From the NCBI GenBank assembly GCA_001898935.1, contig MKVT01000014.1, positions 1 through 64,000 of the forward strand: DNA of 64,000 nucleotides, read 5' to 3'. The notes below the pieces were generated by a model. That model did no database searches. It was not told the DNA's origin and worked only from the letters and a program-made list of their open reading frames with translations. Shown piece after piece: positions 8,340-18,212 of this stretch (positions are counted from its first letter, which is position 1; every line of letters starts with the position of its first letter). The DNA comes from Paludibacter sp. 47-17 (GTDB lineage Bacteria; Bacteroidota; Bacteroidia; Bacteroidales; Paludibacteraceae). Position numbers and translations under genes: made by a program.

Positions 8340-9674
8340 TTAAAATGAGTCAAAGAGTAATCGTTGTCCGCGCACCGAATCATTCACCGTGCCGTCGGCA
8401 TATACCAGCCGGCCGTTTACCCAGGTTTTTTCGACCCGGTGGTGGAAGGTCGCACCTTCGAAAGGCGACCATCCGCAGCGCGACTCGATGGTCGCGGGAT
8501 CGATTTGCCATTCGGCGGAGGGATTCACCAGCACCAGATCGGCATAATAGCCTTTGCGGATATAGCCGCGGTGGCGTATCCGGTATAAATCGGCCGGAGC
8601 ATGGCACATTTTGCGCACTACCGTTTCGGGGGTGAACAGGCCTTGCTGGGCCAACCGGAGCATGGCAACCAGTGAATATTGCACCAACGGGCCTCCCGAT
8701 GCAGCCTTCAGGCAATTTCCTTCTTTTTCGCGGAGCAGATGGGGAGCATGATCGGTGGCGATTACATCGAGCCGGTCGTCGTTTACCGCCTGTATCAGGG
8801 CCGCACGATCGGCCGACGATTTGATAGCCGGATTCCACTTGATACGGTTTCCGAAGGTAGCATAATCCTGATCGGAAAACCACAGGTGGTGCACACACAC
8901 TTCGCCGGTAATCCGCTTTTCGCGCAGCGGAACCGTGTTGTCGAACAATGCCATTTCACGGGCCGTGGACAAGTGCAGCACATGCAAACGGGCATTGTAT
9001 TTCCTCGCCAGCTCTACTGCAAACGACGATGAACGGTAACAGGCTTCAGCGTCGCGGATCAAGGGATGAAATCCGACAGGAAGATTGTCGCCGTGCAGCG
9101 TTTTGTAATATTCTTTATTTTTCAGAATGGTAGCTTCGTCTTCGCAATGGGTTGCGATCAGCATCGGGATTTCGGCAAATATCCGGCTCAGGGTTTCCAC
9201 ATCATCTACCAGCATATTTCCGGTCGACGAACCCATAAACACCTTCACCCCACATACCCCGGCGGGATCCACTTTTTTCAGTTCGTCGAGGTTGGAATTG
9301 GTAGCACCCATATAGAACGAGTAATTGACCACCGATTTTTCTTCGCCCAGGCGGTATTTGTCTTCCAAAGCCTCCAGGGTTACCGTAAGCGGCATCGTGT
9401 TGGGCATTTCCATGAATGAAGTCACACCGCCGGCCGCAGCAGCCCGCGATTCGGAGTGGATATCGGCTTTGTGCGTAAGGCCCGGTTCGCGGAAATGCAC
9501 CTGATCGTCGATGACGCCCGGGAGCAACCATAATCCGCTTGCATCGATTACTTCATTGGCCTCCGGAAGGTTTTCCCCCTCGTATATATCCATGATACGG
9601 TCGCCGCCTACCAGCACCGATGCACGGTAAGTGCGATTTTCGTTTATAAGCGTGGCATTCTTAATCAGCAACAT
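8340..9674 (-). CDS. pyrC: Dihydroorotase
   Basis: Catalyses ring closure of carbamoyl aspartate to dihydroorotate in pyrimidine synthesis. The 444-residue amidohydrolase keeps the class I features: REPG after the first strand, the lysine region [12 protein letters not shown], metal-binding histidines in ATHCED and HVLHLST, and the Asp in ATDHAPH. The first metal motif reads DDQVHF, so the first His of the usual HxH is Gln. I recall the same [10 protein letters not shown] in Porphyromonas dihydroorotase, so this is a clade trait and not a local defect. It is in an operon with the glycosyltransferase upstream (four bases) and apbE downstream. Confidence 0.93.
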   Translation of the reverse strand: MLLIKNATLINENRTYRASVLVGGDRIMDIYEGENLPEANEVIDASGLWLLPGVIDDQVHFREPGLTHKADIHSESRAAAAGGVTSFMEMPNTMPLTVTLEALEDKYRLGEEKSVVNYSFYMGATNSNLDELKKVDPAGVCGVKVFMGSSTGNMLVDDVETLSRIFAEIPMLIATHCEDEATILKNKEYYKTLHGDNLPVGFHPLIRDAEACYRSSSFAVELARKYNARLHVLHLSTAREMALFDNTVPLREKRITGEVCVHHLWFSDQDYATFGNRIKWNPAIKSSADRAALIQAVNDDRLDVIATDHAPHLLREKEGNCLKAASGGPLVQYSLVAMLRLAQQGLFTPETVVRKMCHAPADLYRIRHRGYIRKGYYADLVLVNPSAEWQIDPATIESRCGWSPFEGATFHHRVEKTWVNGRLVYADGTVNDSVRGQRLLFDSF

Positions 9675-9678
9675 GCAA

Positions 9679-10413
9679 TTACGATTTTTTAGGGTAAGTG
9701 CGGAACCAGCTTTGCAGTTTCAATTGAATAACGCCGAAAAAAGCCTCTCCAAAAATGCCGCCACTCATCTTGGAAGTACCCAACTCGCGATTGATAAAGA
9801 TAATCGGCACCTCTTTCAGCACGAAACCACACTGGCGGGCGGTAAATTTCATTTCAATCTGGAAGGCATAGCCTTTGAACCGGATTTTATCCAGTTCCAT
9901 GGTTTCCAGCACCTGACGACGGTAGCATTTAAAGCCTGCAGTGGTGTCGGCAATATTCAATCCGAGGATAAAACGCACATATTTCGAGGCGAAGTACGAC
10001 ATCAGCACCCGGCCAATCGGCCAGTTCACCACGTTAACCCCCGTAATATAACGGGATCCGATAGCCACATCGGCCCCTTCTTCCGAGCAGGCTTTATGCA
10101 ATCGGATCAGGTCGGCCGGATTGTGCGAAAAATCGGCATCCATTTCGAAAATATAGTCGTATCCGTTGGCCAGGCCCCATTTAAAACCTGTAATATAAGC
10201 CGTTCCCAGGCCGAGTTTTCCCTGTCGTTCGATCATGTGCAAGCCTTTAAACTCCGCTTGCAACGAACGTACTATGGCGGCTGTACCATCGGGAGAGCCA
10301 TCTTCAATGATCAGAATTTCAAACGGAATATCCTGACGGAAAACCGCCCGGATAATGTTCTCAATGTTCTCTTTTTCATTGTAAGTCGGAATAATTACCA
10401 GGTTTTTCGACAT
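9679..10413 (-). CDS. GT2 glycosyltransferase, polyprenyl-phosphate mannose synthase-like
   Basis: A 244-residue family 2 glycosyltransferase of the dolichyl-phosphate mannosyltransferase (DPM1) type. It probably moves a sugar from a nucleotide donor to a lipid phosphate carrier at the inner face of the inner membrane. Visible motifs are IPTYNE at the start, EDGSPDGT near 37, the DxD-type [10 protein letters not shown] near 92 and [10 protein letters not shown] near 155. There are no C-terminal membrane spans, so it is the short catalytic form. I chose the ATG at 10413 ([13 protein letters not shown]); an ATG nine codons earlier would overlap the upstream gene by eight bases. Donor and acceptor are unknown. 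Confidence 0.88.
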   Translation of the reverse strand: MSKNLVIIPTYNEKENIENIIRAVFRQDIPFEILIIEDGSPDGTAAIVRSLQAEFKGLHMIERQGKLGLGTAYITGFKWGLANGYDYIFEMDADFSHNPADLIRLHKACSEEGADVAIGSRYITGVNVVNWPIGRVLMSYFASKYVRFILGLNIADTTAGFKCYRRQVLETMELDKIRFKGYAFQIEMKFTARQCGFVLKEVPIIFINRELGTSKMSGGIFGEAFFGVIQLKLQSWFRTYPKKS

Positions 10414-10432
10414 GACACTGAAAGTTAATGGA

Positions 10433-11239
10433 TTAATCAAAAATAAATAACTCTGTGGGGCTAAAACGATCGAGCGTGTATAATTTCAGATCGCTGCCTA
10501 CCTTTATATTTTTCTTTTCCAGATAGCTTTTTACAGTCGTATAAGCTACTTCCGGACGATTATTTTCTTTACTGAGATGGCACAAAAATACATATTCGAG
10601 ATGATTGGCATAATTCTCGGCCAAAAACTCGCCCGCCTGATCGTTGCTTAAATGACCGCTATCCGATTTCACTCTGCGTTTCAGATCGGCAGGATAACGT
10701 CCGCTTTGCAGCATTTGCATATCGTAGTTGGCTTCGAACACCATGTAATTGGCCTGCCGGAGTTCTTCGGCAGCCGACGCGCATACATGTCCTAAATCGG
10801 TAGCAAATGTAAATCGTTTACCCTGATATTCAACAGTATACCCCACACTATCGGTAGCATCGTGCGTCACCGGGAACGAACGGATAACAAATCCTCCTAC
10901 TTCAACGGTTTCAAATTTCTCGATGTAACGCCTGCTGGTACTTAACTTCTCGGTTACGCAATAGCTGCGGTCGATGCCTTCGTGTACCCTGCGGGTGGTA
11001 TAGACCGGAACATGGTGTATTTCGCCCAGCGAACCGATGGCTCGAATATGATCGGCATGATCGTGCGTCACAAACACACCCCAGATATGATGAAAGTCGA
11101 GCCCGAGCGCTCTCAGGTTACGACGAATGGTACGAACGCCGATGCCTGCATCGATCAAAATTCCCCGGGAAGCATTGCCGATAAAATAACAATTGCCGCT
11201 GCTTCCACTGGCAAAACTCTGAAAACGCAAACGATCCAT
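10433..11239 (-). CDS. MBL-fold hydrolase of the WalJ/YycJ (VicX) type
   Basis: A 268-residue metallo-beta-lactamase-fold protein. The start FQSFASGSSGNCYFI and the metal motif THDHADH near residue 58 are typical of the YycJ/WalJ family. Further ligands are in PVTHDATDSVGY, FATDLGH and FLCHLSKENN. Members are associated with DNA exonuclease activity and, in Firmicutes, sit next to the WalRK system. Here it heads an operon with the glycosyltransferase, pyrC and apbE. It diverges from tsaB, with a −7 motif at 11268-11275. Confidence 0.88.
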   Translation of the reverse strand: MDRLRFQSFASGSSGNCYFIGNASRGILIDAGIGVRTIRRNLRALGLDFHHIWGVFVTHDHADHIRAIGSLGEIHHVPVYTTRRVHEGIDRSYCVTEKLSTSRRYIEKFETVEVGGFVIRSFPVTHDATDSVGYTVEYQGKRFTFATDLGHVCASAAEELRQANYMVFEANYDMQMLQSGRYPADLKRRVKSDSGHLSNDQAGEFLAENYANHLEYVFLCHLSKENNRPEVAYTTVKSYLEKKNIKVGSDLKLYTLDRFSPTELFIFD

Positions 11240-11267
11240 ACCTTAATTTTAACTATTTAAATATTCG

Positions 11268-11275
11268 CAAAGGTA
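11268..11275 (-). promoter_or_regulatory. Promoter −7 element for the walJ-like operon
   Basis: TACCTTTG on the minus strand matches TAnnTTTG. It is back to back with the tsaB −7 motif 22 bases away. Confidence 0.5.
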
Positions 11276-11297
11276 GGACTAATAAACCAAATTATTG

Positions 11298-11305
11298 TAC
11301 TTTTG
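11298..11305 (+). promoter_or_regulatory. Promoter −7 element for tsaB
   Basis: TACTTTTG on the plus strand, 34 bases before the tsaB ATG. Confidence 0.5.
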
Positions 11306-11339
11306 CGGTTCTTTTATGTATAAAAAAAATTAATTGCGA

Positions 11340-12014
11340 ATGGTAATTCTGCATATTGAAACTTCGGCCAGCACTTGTTCTGTGGCAATCAGCGAGATGG
11401 AAAACTGCATTTTCCACACCTCCGACAGGAATGGCCGCAACCATGCTGCGCTGCTGAGTTTGTTTATCGAGGAAGGAATGGAGCTGTTGCGGAAAACGGG
11501 CCGAAAACCCGACGCTGTGGCTGTGAGCAGTGGTCCCGGTTCGTATACCGGCCTGCGCATTGGCGTTTCAACGGCCAAAGGAATCTGTTACGCGCTCGAC
11601 ATACCGCTGATCAGCATCAGCACGCTGGCTGTTATCGCGCTGCAAAACGTTGTCGATACAGAAACCGGTGCACTGCTTGTTCCAATGATCGATGCGCGGC
11701 GCATGGAAGTGTATAACGCCATTTTCGATAGCTCGCTGAATGAACTCCGGGCTCCGCAAGCCGAGGTCTTAATGGCCGATTCGTTTGCCACCGAACTTTC
11801 CAAGGGCCTGGTTTATTTTTGCGGCGACGGATCGACTAAATTCAGCGAACTCGTCGCTCACCCCAACGCCCGCTTTCTGAGCGCCGAAGCTCCCGATGCT
11901 ATTCACATGATTCCGCTGGCCATCGGCAAACTCAAAGCCGGCCAGGTGGAAGATGTCGCCTATTTCGAACCGCATTACGTGAAGGAGTTTTTCACGACCT
12001 ATACAAAACAGTAA
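11340..12014 (+). CDS. tsaB: tRNA threonylcarbamoyladenosine synthesis protein TsaB
   Basis: TsaB is the non-catalytic partner of TsaD in making the t6A modification at position 37 of ANN-decoding tRNAs. The protein has the ASKHA-like start (ILHIETSASTCSVAI) and the TsaB signature SSGPGSYTGLRIGVSTAKG near residue 66. At 224 residues it has the normal length. The ATG at 11340 is preferred over an in-frame TTG six bases earlier. It stands alone between the divergent walJ-like operon and the convergent beta-CASP gene, which ends 42 bases away with no clear terminator between them. Confidence 0.95.
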   Translation: MVILHIETSASTCSVAISEMENCIFHTSDRNGRNHAALLSLFIEEGMELLRKTGRKPDAVAVSSGPGSYTGLRIGVSTAKGICYALDIPLISISTLAVIALQNVVDTETGALLVPMIDARRMEVYNAIFDSSLNELRAPQAEVLMADSFATELSKGLVYFCGDGSTKFSELVAHPNARFLSAEAPDAIHMIPLAIGKLKAGQVEDVAYFEPHYVKEFFTTYTKQ

Positions 12015-12056
12015 CTCGGATTCACACCAGGAGGACTGAAAAACCAGGAAGGGCTT

Positions 12057-13460
12057 CTACAGTTCAAACATTGCTCCCCGCTCCGGAATTTCAATATTGC
12101 GATAGCCTGCCTCCAGCAACCGGTCACGATAGAATTGCTGTGCGTCGTATTCGCCATGTACCAAAAACAGATTGCGAACCAATTCTTTATCCTGACAGCT
12201 CAGAAACTCCATCATTTCCTTGTAATCGGCATGACCCGAGAAGGCTTCAATGCGTTTGACTTCGGCATTCACCGCATGGACTTCGCCGAAAATGGAGATT
12301 TCGCGCAATCCGGGCGCCTGCAGCCGGGCACCAAGCGAAGTGGGCGAGCAATACCCGATGATAAGGATGGTGGTGGACGGTTTATGTATATTGTTGGCAA
12401 TATGGTGTTTGATACGTCCGGCTTCGGCCATTCCCGACGCCGAAATGATGATGCACGGCTCCTCTGAATCGTTGAGCGCTTTCGATTCGTCGACCTTTTT
12501 AATATATTTCAAGGTATTAAAACCAAACGGATCGTCGTCGTATTTCATCACATCCTTTACTTCGGCATTCATCGTGTCGGTATTCATCCGGAATACTTCG
12601 GTGGCATTCACCGAAAGCGGGCTGTCGACATACACTTTAATGCGCGGTAATTTCCCTTCGTTATAAAAATTATTCAGCAGGAATACAATTTCCTGGGTAC
12701 GTCCTACCGAAAACGACGGGATAATCAGCTTTCCTTTTTTTTCGACACAGGTATGCAGCACCACCTGTAAAAGTTCCTCCTCAATCTGGTTTTGCGGTTC
12801 GTGAATCCGGTTACCGTAAGTCGATTCGGTAATCAGATAATCGCATTGCGGAAAAGGCTTTGGCGACTGAAGCAGGCGGTTGTACGGCCGGCCGATATCG
12901 CCGGTGTATGCAAGCCGTTTTTTCTGTCCGTTTTCTTTGATTTCCAGATTGATAACCGCACTACCCAGCATATGTCCTGTGTTGGTGAACTTTACATTAA
13001 TAGCGTCGTTGATGTAAAACCGGCGGTTGTAGGCCACACTGATGAACATATTCAGGCTTTCTTCGGCATGATCGACGGTATACAGCGGCGCCACCGGCGG
13101 CTGGCCCTGACGCGCCCGCTTTTTATTGAACCATTTGATATCCAATTCCTGGATATGCCCGCTATCGGGCAACATAATGGAGCACAGATCGCGGGTAGCA
13201 TTGGTACATATTACCGATCCGCGAAACCCCATTTTGTACAAATACGGAATCAATCCCGTATGGTCGATATGGGCATGCGATAAGATAAGGTAGTTAATTT
13301 CCTCCGGATCAACTCCCAGGTCGCGGTTCATCGAGTCGGTTTCCAGGCCTTTCCCCTGATACATTCCGCAATCCAGTATAATCTTTTTATTATCATCGGT
13401 AGTAATCAACACCTTACTCCCTGTCACTTCCCGTGCTGCTCCTAAAAACTGAATTTTCAT
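12057..13460 (-). CDS. MBL/beta-CASP RNA-processing nuclease
   Basis: A 467-residue metallo-beta-lactamase with a beta-CASP insert, related to CPSF73/Ysh1 and bacterial YSH1-type nucleases. Metal-binding motifs are SHAHIDHTG near residue 60, NTGHMLGSA near 160 and YTGDIGRP near 185. The beta-CASP part shows ITESTYGNR, SFSVGRTQE, SASGMAEAGRIKHH and a late SGHADY motif. An endonuclease or 5' exonuclease acting on RNA is the family expectation; the substrate is unknown. It follows a DEAD-box RNA helicase by 54 bases on the same strand, so the pair may act together in RNA turnover (inference). Confidence 0.92.
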   Translation of the reverse strand: MKIQFLGAAREVTGSKVLITTDDNKKIILDCGMYQGKGLETDSMNRDLGVDPEEINYLILSHAHIDHTGLIPYLYKMGFRGSVICTNATRDLCSIMLPDSGHIQELDIKWFNKKRARQGQPPVAPLYTVDHAEESLNMFISVAYNRRFYINDAINVKFTNTGHMLGSAVINLEIKENGQKKRLAYTGDIGRPYNRLLQSPKPFPQCDYLITESTYGNRIHEPQNQIEEELLQVVLHTCVEKKGKLIIPSFSVGRTQEIVFLLNNFYNEGKLPRIKVYVDSPLSVNATEVFRMNTDTMNAEVKDVMKYDDDPFGFNTLKYIKKVDESKALNDSEEPCIIISASGMAEAGRIKHHIANNIHKPSTTILIIGYCSPTSLGARLQAPGLREISIFGEVHAVNAEVKRIEAFSGHADYKEMMEFLSCQDKELVRNLFLVHGEYDAQQFYRDRLLEAGYRNIEIPERGAMFEL

Positions 13461-13514
13461 GGTATACTTTTTAAAACGTTAAACACCTCATTCAACCTTT
13501 TGATAGCTTGAATC

Positions 13515-14843
13515 TTATTTTTTCATTCCCCGTGTCTTAGGCTTCCCGTACTTGGCCATCATCTTGTCTTTATAACGGACCTTATTGTTCACTTTTTTAT
13601 TTTTTGCCGCTTTTTCGTGGAAGGCTCCTCCCCCTTCAGGCCGCTTGGGAAGCGCCACCAGCACATTTTTCATTTTCACCTCCTCCTGATCGTAGGAAGT
13701 GGATTCATCCGAGATTTCCACTTCGTCGGGCATTGCCATTAAAGCGATTTTCCGCCCCATCAGTTCCTCTACGGCGCGGCGGGCTTCGGTATCGTGGGGG
13801 GTGATAAAGCTTATCGCCACTCCTTTTTTGGCAATTCGTCCGGTACGGCCAATACGATGCATATAACTCTCCGGATCCTGGGGCAAATCGAAATTCACCA
13901 CATGGGTAACATCGTCGAAATCGAGTCCCCGGGCAACCAGGTCGGTAGCTATCAGGATCCGGCAATCGCCTTCGTTAAAGCGCCTGAGCTGGGCAAACCG
14001 GAAATTTTGCGATTTATTGGCGTGAATCACACCCGTAAGCCGGGCCAGCTCTTCAGGAAGCGCGTCGAATACATCGTCGGCCATCTGGCGCGTTGATACG
14101 AACAACAATACCTTGGCAAATTCGGGATGCGTACGTACAAAAAACGAAAGCAGATTGATTTTTGTTGAAAAATTAGGAACTTTTATAGCGGCTTGCTTGA
14201 TATTTTCGAGCGGCGCCCCCGAACGGGCAGCCTCCACTTCCTGCGGATCGATAAAGTAATCGGCAATAAAATTCCGGATCTCTGCGGTCATGGTTGCCGA
14301 GAACATCAGGTTCTGGCGCCTGGCAGGAAGAAATTCCATTAACCGAACCAGTTGCGGACGAAAACCCAGGTTGAGCATCTCATCCACCTCGTCGATTATA
14401 AACTTCTTTACATTCCTGAATTTCAACGTGCCATTGAGCAAAAAATCGAGCAACCGGCCAGGTGTGCCTACGATAAAATCGAGCCCTTCCAGCAACAGCG
14501 GGGTTTGCTGAACCATGTTCACCCCCCCGTAAACGGCGGCGGAACGCACCGGCATATAGGGCGTGAGCTTGGCTATATCATCGGCTACCTGCTGAGCCAG
14601 TTCGCGCGTCGGAACCACCACGACTACGACCGGATTTTTATCTTTCGAAAATTTCCACTGACGAAGTGCCGGGAGCAAAAAAGCCATCGTTTTGCCGGTA
14701 CCTGTTTGTGCAATACCCACCATATCGCGTCCCGAAAGAATCACCGGATACGCTTTTTCCTGAATAGTGGTAGGCTCGGTCATCCCCAAATCGGCGAGGG
14801 CGTTAAGCAAGGGTGTTGATAAATTAAATTCTGAAAACGTCAT
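13515..14843 (-). CDS. DEAD-box RNA helicase
   Basis: ATP-dependent RNA helicase of 442 residues. The motifs run in the usual order: Q motif (TEPTTIQEKAYP), motif I AQTGTGKT near 46, PTRELAQQV near 78, GG near 105, TPGRL near 128, motif II as DEVD (not DEAD) near 151, SAT near 182, ARGLDFDDV near 303 and HRIGRTGR near 330. The C-terminal tail of about 70 residues is rich in Lys/Arg (KMKNVLVALPKRP; KAAKNKKVNNKVRYK) and probably binds RNA. Likely roles are ribosome assembly or RNA decay; the exact ortholog is not clear. A −7 motif at 14862-14869 precedes it. Confidence 0.95.
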   Translation of the reverse strand: MTFSEFNLSTPLLNALADLGMTEPTTIQEKAYPVILSGRDMVGIAQTGTGKTMAFLLPALRQWKFSKDKNPVVVVVVPTRELAQQVADDIAKLTPYMPVRSAAVYGGVNMVQQTPLLLEGLDFIVGTPGRLLDFLLNGTLKFRNVKKFIIDEVDEMLNLGFRPQLVRLMEFLPARRQNLMFSATMTAEIRNFIADYFIDPQEVEAARSGAPLENIKQAAIKVPNFSTKINLLSFFVRTHPEFAKVLLFVSTRQMADDVFDALPEELARLTGVIHANKSQNFRFAQLRRFNEGDCRILIATDLVARGLDFDDVTHVVNFDLPQDPESYMHRIGRTGRIAKKGVAISFITPHDTEARRAVEELMGRKIALMAMPDEVEISDESTSYDQEEVKMKNVLVALPKRPEGGGAFHEKAAKNKKVNNKVRYKDKMMAKYGKPKTRGMKK

Positions 14844-14861
14844 TTGCGTACTAAATTTTCA

Positions 14862-14869
14862 CAAAGATA
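14862..14869 (-). promoter_or_regulatory. Promoter −7 element for the helicase gene
   Basis: TATCTTTG on the minus strand, 18 bases before the helicase ATG. Confidence 0.5.
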
Positions 14870-14963
14870 CATTAATTTCTGAAGCCTGATTCCAACGAAA
14901 ACTGAAAATACAGTCTGTTTATATCTTTTTCCCACGAATTAAGGAGAAGAACAAAAAAATGAC

Positions 14964-14971
14964 TACTTTTG
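14964..14971 (+). promoter_or_regulatory. Promoter −7 element for gcvP
   Basis: TACTTTTG on the plus strand, 28 bases before the gcvP ATG. Confidence 0.5.
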
Positions 14972-14999
14972 CGTATTAAAATTCTATAATTATTAAATA

Positions 15000-17852
15000 A
15001 TGAGAGACCTGTTTCAAAACCGACATATCGGGATTTCCGAAGAGGACCGGTTGTCAATGCTTAATGCCATAGGAGTCAACACATTAGACCAACTTATTTC
15101 ACAAACTATCCCAGCCGATATCCGTCTCAGCGAGGCCCTCGATTTACCCGAAGCCATGACCGAAGCGCAATTTTTGCGGCATATTTCGGAACTCGGTTCA
15201 CGCAATCAACTTTTTCATTCGCTCATCGGCACGGGTTGGTACAACACCCTCACTCCTTCCGTTATTTTACGCAATATATTCGAGAATGCTTCCTGGTATA
15301 CATCCTACACTCCTTATCAGGCTGAAATTTCGCAGGGACGTCTCGAAGCTTTGCTGAATTTTCAAACCGCGGTGGCCGGGTTTACCGGCCTGCCCATTGC
15401 CAACGCCTCGTTGCTCGACGAAGCAACTGCCGCCGCCGAGGCTGCTACCATGATGTTCAACCTCCGGAGCCGCGAGCAGGTGAAAGCAGGGGTAAATAAA
15501 CTTTTTGTCGACGAAGCTACTTTCCCGCAGACCCTGGCGGTGCTGCGTACACGCACGAAAGCGCAGGGCATCGAGATGGTAACCGGCAGCTACGAATCGT
15601 TCGCATTCGGCGATTCGTTTTTCGGCGCACTGGTGCAGTTTCCCAATGCCAACGGCGAAATCTGCGACTACCGCGACTTTGTAGCAACGGCATCGGAGAA
15701 AGGAATAAAAGTAGCCGTCGCTGCCGACATACTGAGCCTGGCTCTACTCACTCCTCCCGGTGAATGGGGCGTCGATATCGTGTTGGGTTCCACCCAGCGC
15801 TGGGGCATCCCTATCAACTTCGGCGGACCATCGGCCGCTTATTTTGCCTGTAAAGAAGCTTACAAACGCGAGATGCCCGGACGTATCATCGGTATCAGTA
15901 AGGACGCCAACGGCCGCACGGCGCTGCGAATGGCCCTGCAAACCCGCGAACAGCATATCAAACGCGAAAAGGCGACCTCCAATATTTGTACGGCTCAGGC
16001 CTTACTGGCTACCATGGCGGGGATGTATACCGTGTATCACGGTCCGGAAGGAATAAAAAACATCGCCCTGCGTATTCACAGTTATGCTGCTTATCTGAGC
16101 GAGATGCTGCCGGTGTATGGATATACCCAATTGAATACCAACTTCTTCGATACGCTGAAAATCAGTCTTCCGGAAGATATGAAGCCGGAGGATTTCCGCG
16201 CCACCGCACTCGAACATAAGTTCAACTTCCGCTATTTTGAGGATGGCACCGTCGGACTGAGTATCGACGAGAGTATCGACATCGAGCTGCTGAACCGGCT
16301 TATCGAGGTATTTGCCGGAGCCGCCGGAAATCAGGCAGTGGAGGTTACCGATGACGAGATTATTTTCTCGCCGGCATTCGACGAATCGCTGGAACGGACT
16401 TCCGGTTTTCTGACCCAGGAAGTTTTCAACAGTTACCACAGCGAGACCGAGATGATGCGTTATATCAAACGCCTGGAACGTAAAGACATTTCACTCACGC
16501 ACTCGATGATTTCGTTGGGTTCGTGCACCATGAAACTGAATGCTGCTACGGAAATGCTGATGCTAAGTCGCCCCGAGTTCAACAGCATTCACCCGCTGGC
16601 GCCACGCGAACAAACCGAAGGGTACAACGAGATGATTGCCAACCTGGAAAACTACCTGTCGGAGATTACCGGTTTGGCGGCTTGCAGTCTGCAACCCAAT
16701 TCGGGAGCATCGGGCGAGTTTGCCGGATTGATAGTGATTCGCGAGTATTTCCTGGCGCAGGGGCAGGACGGACGTAAAACCGTATTGATTCCGGCATCGG
16801 CACATGGTACGAATCCGGCCAGCGCTCATCAGGCAGGCCTGGACATCGTGGTGATCAGGTGCGACGAAAACGGGAATGTGGATCTTGCCGACTGGAAAGA
16901 GAAGGCAGAGCTTCACAAGGATACTTTGTTTGGCTGTATGATCACCTACCCTTCGACCCATGGCATTTTTGAACCGTCTATCCGATGGATGTGCGAGGTG
17001 ATTCACGAAAACGGCGGACAAATTTATATGGACGGGGCCAATATGAACGCCCAGGTGGGACTTACCAATCCCGGAACGATCGGCGCCGACGTTTGCCACC
17101 TCAACCTGCATAAAACCTTTGCGATTCCGCACGGAGGCGGGGGCCCCGGAGTCGGTCCTATCTGCGTGGGCGCTCACCTGGCTGATTTTCTGCCCAGCAC
17201 AACCAACGGACTGAACACGGTTTCGGCAGCTCCCTACGGTAGTGCCGGAGTATTACCTATTACCTACGGATACATCCGCATGCTGGGCGAAGAGGGACTT
17301 ACCGCATCGACCCAGAATGCGATACTGGGCGCCAACTACCTGGCCTCCCTGCTCGACGCGAGCTACGGGGTGCTTTACAAAGGCGATCAAGGCCGTGTGG
17401 GACACGAACTGATTCTGGATTGCCGAAACTTCAAGGCGGATTCGGGTATTTCGGAAACCGATATCGCTAAACGACTGATCGACTATGGGTTCCATGCCCC
17501 TACGCTGTCGTTCCCGGTGCATGGAACCCTTATGGTTGAACCGACCGAAAGCGAATCAAAAGCCGAACTCGATCGTTTTGCCGAAGCCATGCTCCAGATT
17601 TTTGAAGAAATAGGCGAGGTAGCCGATGGCAGGTATTCAAAAGACGATAATGTGCTGGTGAATGCACCTCATCCGGAGTATACAGCCGTAGCCGACGAGT
17701 GGAACCATGCCTATCCGCGTTCGAAAGCAGTATACCCGACCGCATGGGTACGAAGCAACAAGTTTTGGGTCAATGTGGCACGCGTCGATAATGCATTCGG
17801 CGATCGTAACCTGGTGTGCAGCTGTCCTCCGACGATGGACTGGAGCCTGTAG
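15000..17852 (+). CDS. gcvP: Glycine dehydrogenase (decarboxylating), P protein
   Basis: The pyridoxal-phosphate subunit of the glycine cleavage system; it decarboxylates glycine and passes the aminomethyl group to the lipoyl H protein. At 950 residues it is the single-chain form, with both halves of the fold fused. It starts with the typical FQNRHIGISEED. The cofactor lysine lies in NLHKTFAIPHGGGGPG near residue 704, and LGSCTMKLNAATEM near 506 marks the second half. Genes for the H, T and L proteins are not adjacent, so the system is dispersed. Its own −7 motif suggests a single-gene unit. Confidence 0.98.
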   Translation: MRDLFQNRHIGISEEDRLSMLNAIGVNTLDQLISQTIPADIRLSEALDLPEAMTEAQFLRHISELGSRNQLFHSLIGTGWYNTLTPSVILRNIFENASWYTSYTPYQAEISQGRLEALLNFQTAVAGFTGLPIANASLLDEATAAAEAATMMFNLRSREQVKAGVNKLFVDEATFPQTLAVLRTRTKAQGIEMVTGSYESFAFGDSFFGALVQFPNANGEICDYRDFVATASEKGIKVAVAADILSLALLTPPGEWGVDIVLGSTQRWGIPINFGGPSAAYFACKEAYKREMPGRIIGISKDANGRTALRMALQTREQHIKREKATSNICTAQALLATMAGMYTVYHGPEGIKNIALRIHSYAAYLSEMLPVYGYTQLNTNFFDTLKISLPEDMKPEDFRATALEHKFNFRYFEDGTVGLSIDESIDIELLNRLIEVFAGAAGNQAVEVTDDEIIFSPAFDESLERTSGFLTQEVFNSYHSETEMMRYIKRLERKDISLTHSMISLGSCTMKLNAATEMLMLSRPEFNSIHPLAPREQTEGYNEMIANLENYLSEITGLAACSLQPNSGASGEFAGLIVIREYFLAQGQDGRKTVLIPASAHGTNPASAHQAGLDIVVIRCDENGNVDLADWKEKAELHKDTLFGCMITYPSTHGIFEPSIRWMCEVIHENGGQIYMDGANMNAQVGLTNPGTIGADVCHLNLHKTFAIPHGGGGPGVGPICVGAHLADFLPSTTNGLNTVSAAPYGSAGVLPITYGYIRMLGEEGLTASTQNAILGANYLASLLDASYGVLYKGDQGRVGHELILDCRNFKADSGISETDIAKRLIDYGFHAPTLSFPVHGTLMVEPTESESKAELDRFAEAMLQIFEEIGEVADGRYSKDDNVLVNAPHPEYTAVADEWNHAYPRSKAVYPTAWVRSNKFWVNVARVDNAFGDRNLVCSCPPTMDWSL

Positions 17853-17927
17853 TCGTTAAAAAGTGTTTCTAAAGATTCAATAATATAAAATTCAGATTTA
17901 GTTTTAATCATAATGTATGAAATAAAC

Positions 17928-17935
17928 TATCTTTG
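17928..17935 (+). promoter_or_regulatory. Promoter −7 element for the 79-residue protein/OmpH unit
   Basis: TATCTTTG on the plus strand, 20 bases before the ATG at 17956. Confidence 0.5.
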
Positions 17936-17955
17936 CACGGTTTAAAAAGTCAAAT

Positions 17956-18195
17956 ATGATTCAGGCATTTATAGTTTCGGCAGTTTTACTCATGATCGGG
18001 ATACTGCTTTTTGGTATTCGTGTTTTCTTTATCAAAAACGGAGAATTTCCGAATATTCACATCGGAGGCAATAAAGCGCTAAAGGACCGGGGTATTGCCT
18101 GCGCAACCTCGCAGGACAGAGACGCTCAGAAAAACAGAGCATCACTGAACGAGAAGGCATCCGAAATGATGAACGATATGATTAAAACAGTTTAA
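17956..18195 (+). CDS. Small conserved membrane protein, unknown function
   Basis: A 79-residue protein with one N-terminal membrane span (about residues 3-25), then a soluble tail with IHIGGNKALKDRGIACATSQDR. That tail recurs in small Bacteroidales proteins, as far as I recall. Function is unknown. It precedes the OmpH/Skp-like gene by 17 bases and shares its promoter, which hints at an envelope role. An N-in anchor with the tail in the cytoplasm or periplasm cannot be decided from sequence. Confidence 0.75.
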   Translation: MIQAFIVSAVLLMIGILLFGIRVFFIKNGEFPNIHIGGNKALKDRGIACATSQDRDAQKNRASLNEKASEMMNDMIKTV

Positions 18196-18212
18196 AAACA
18201 TCCCATTTTTTT

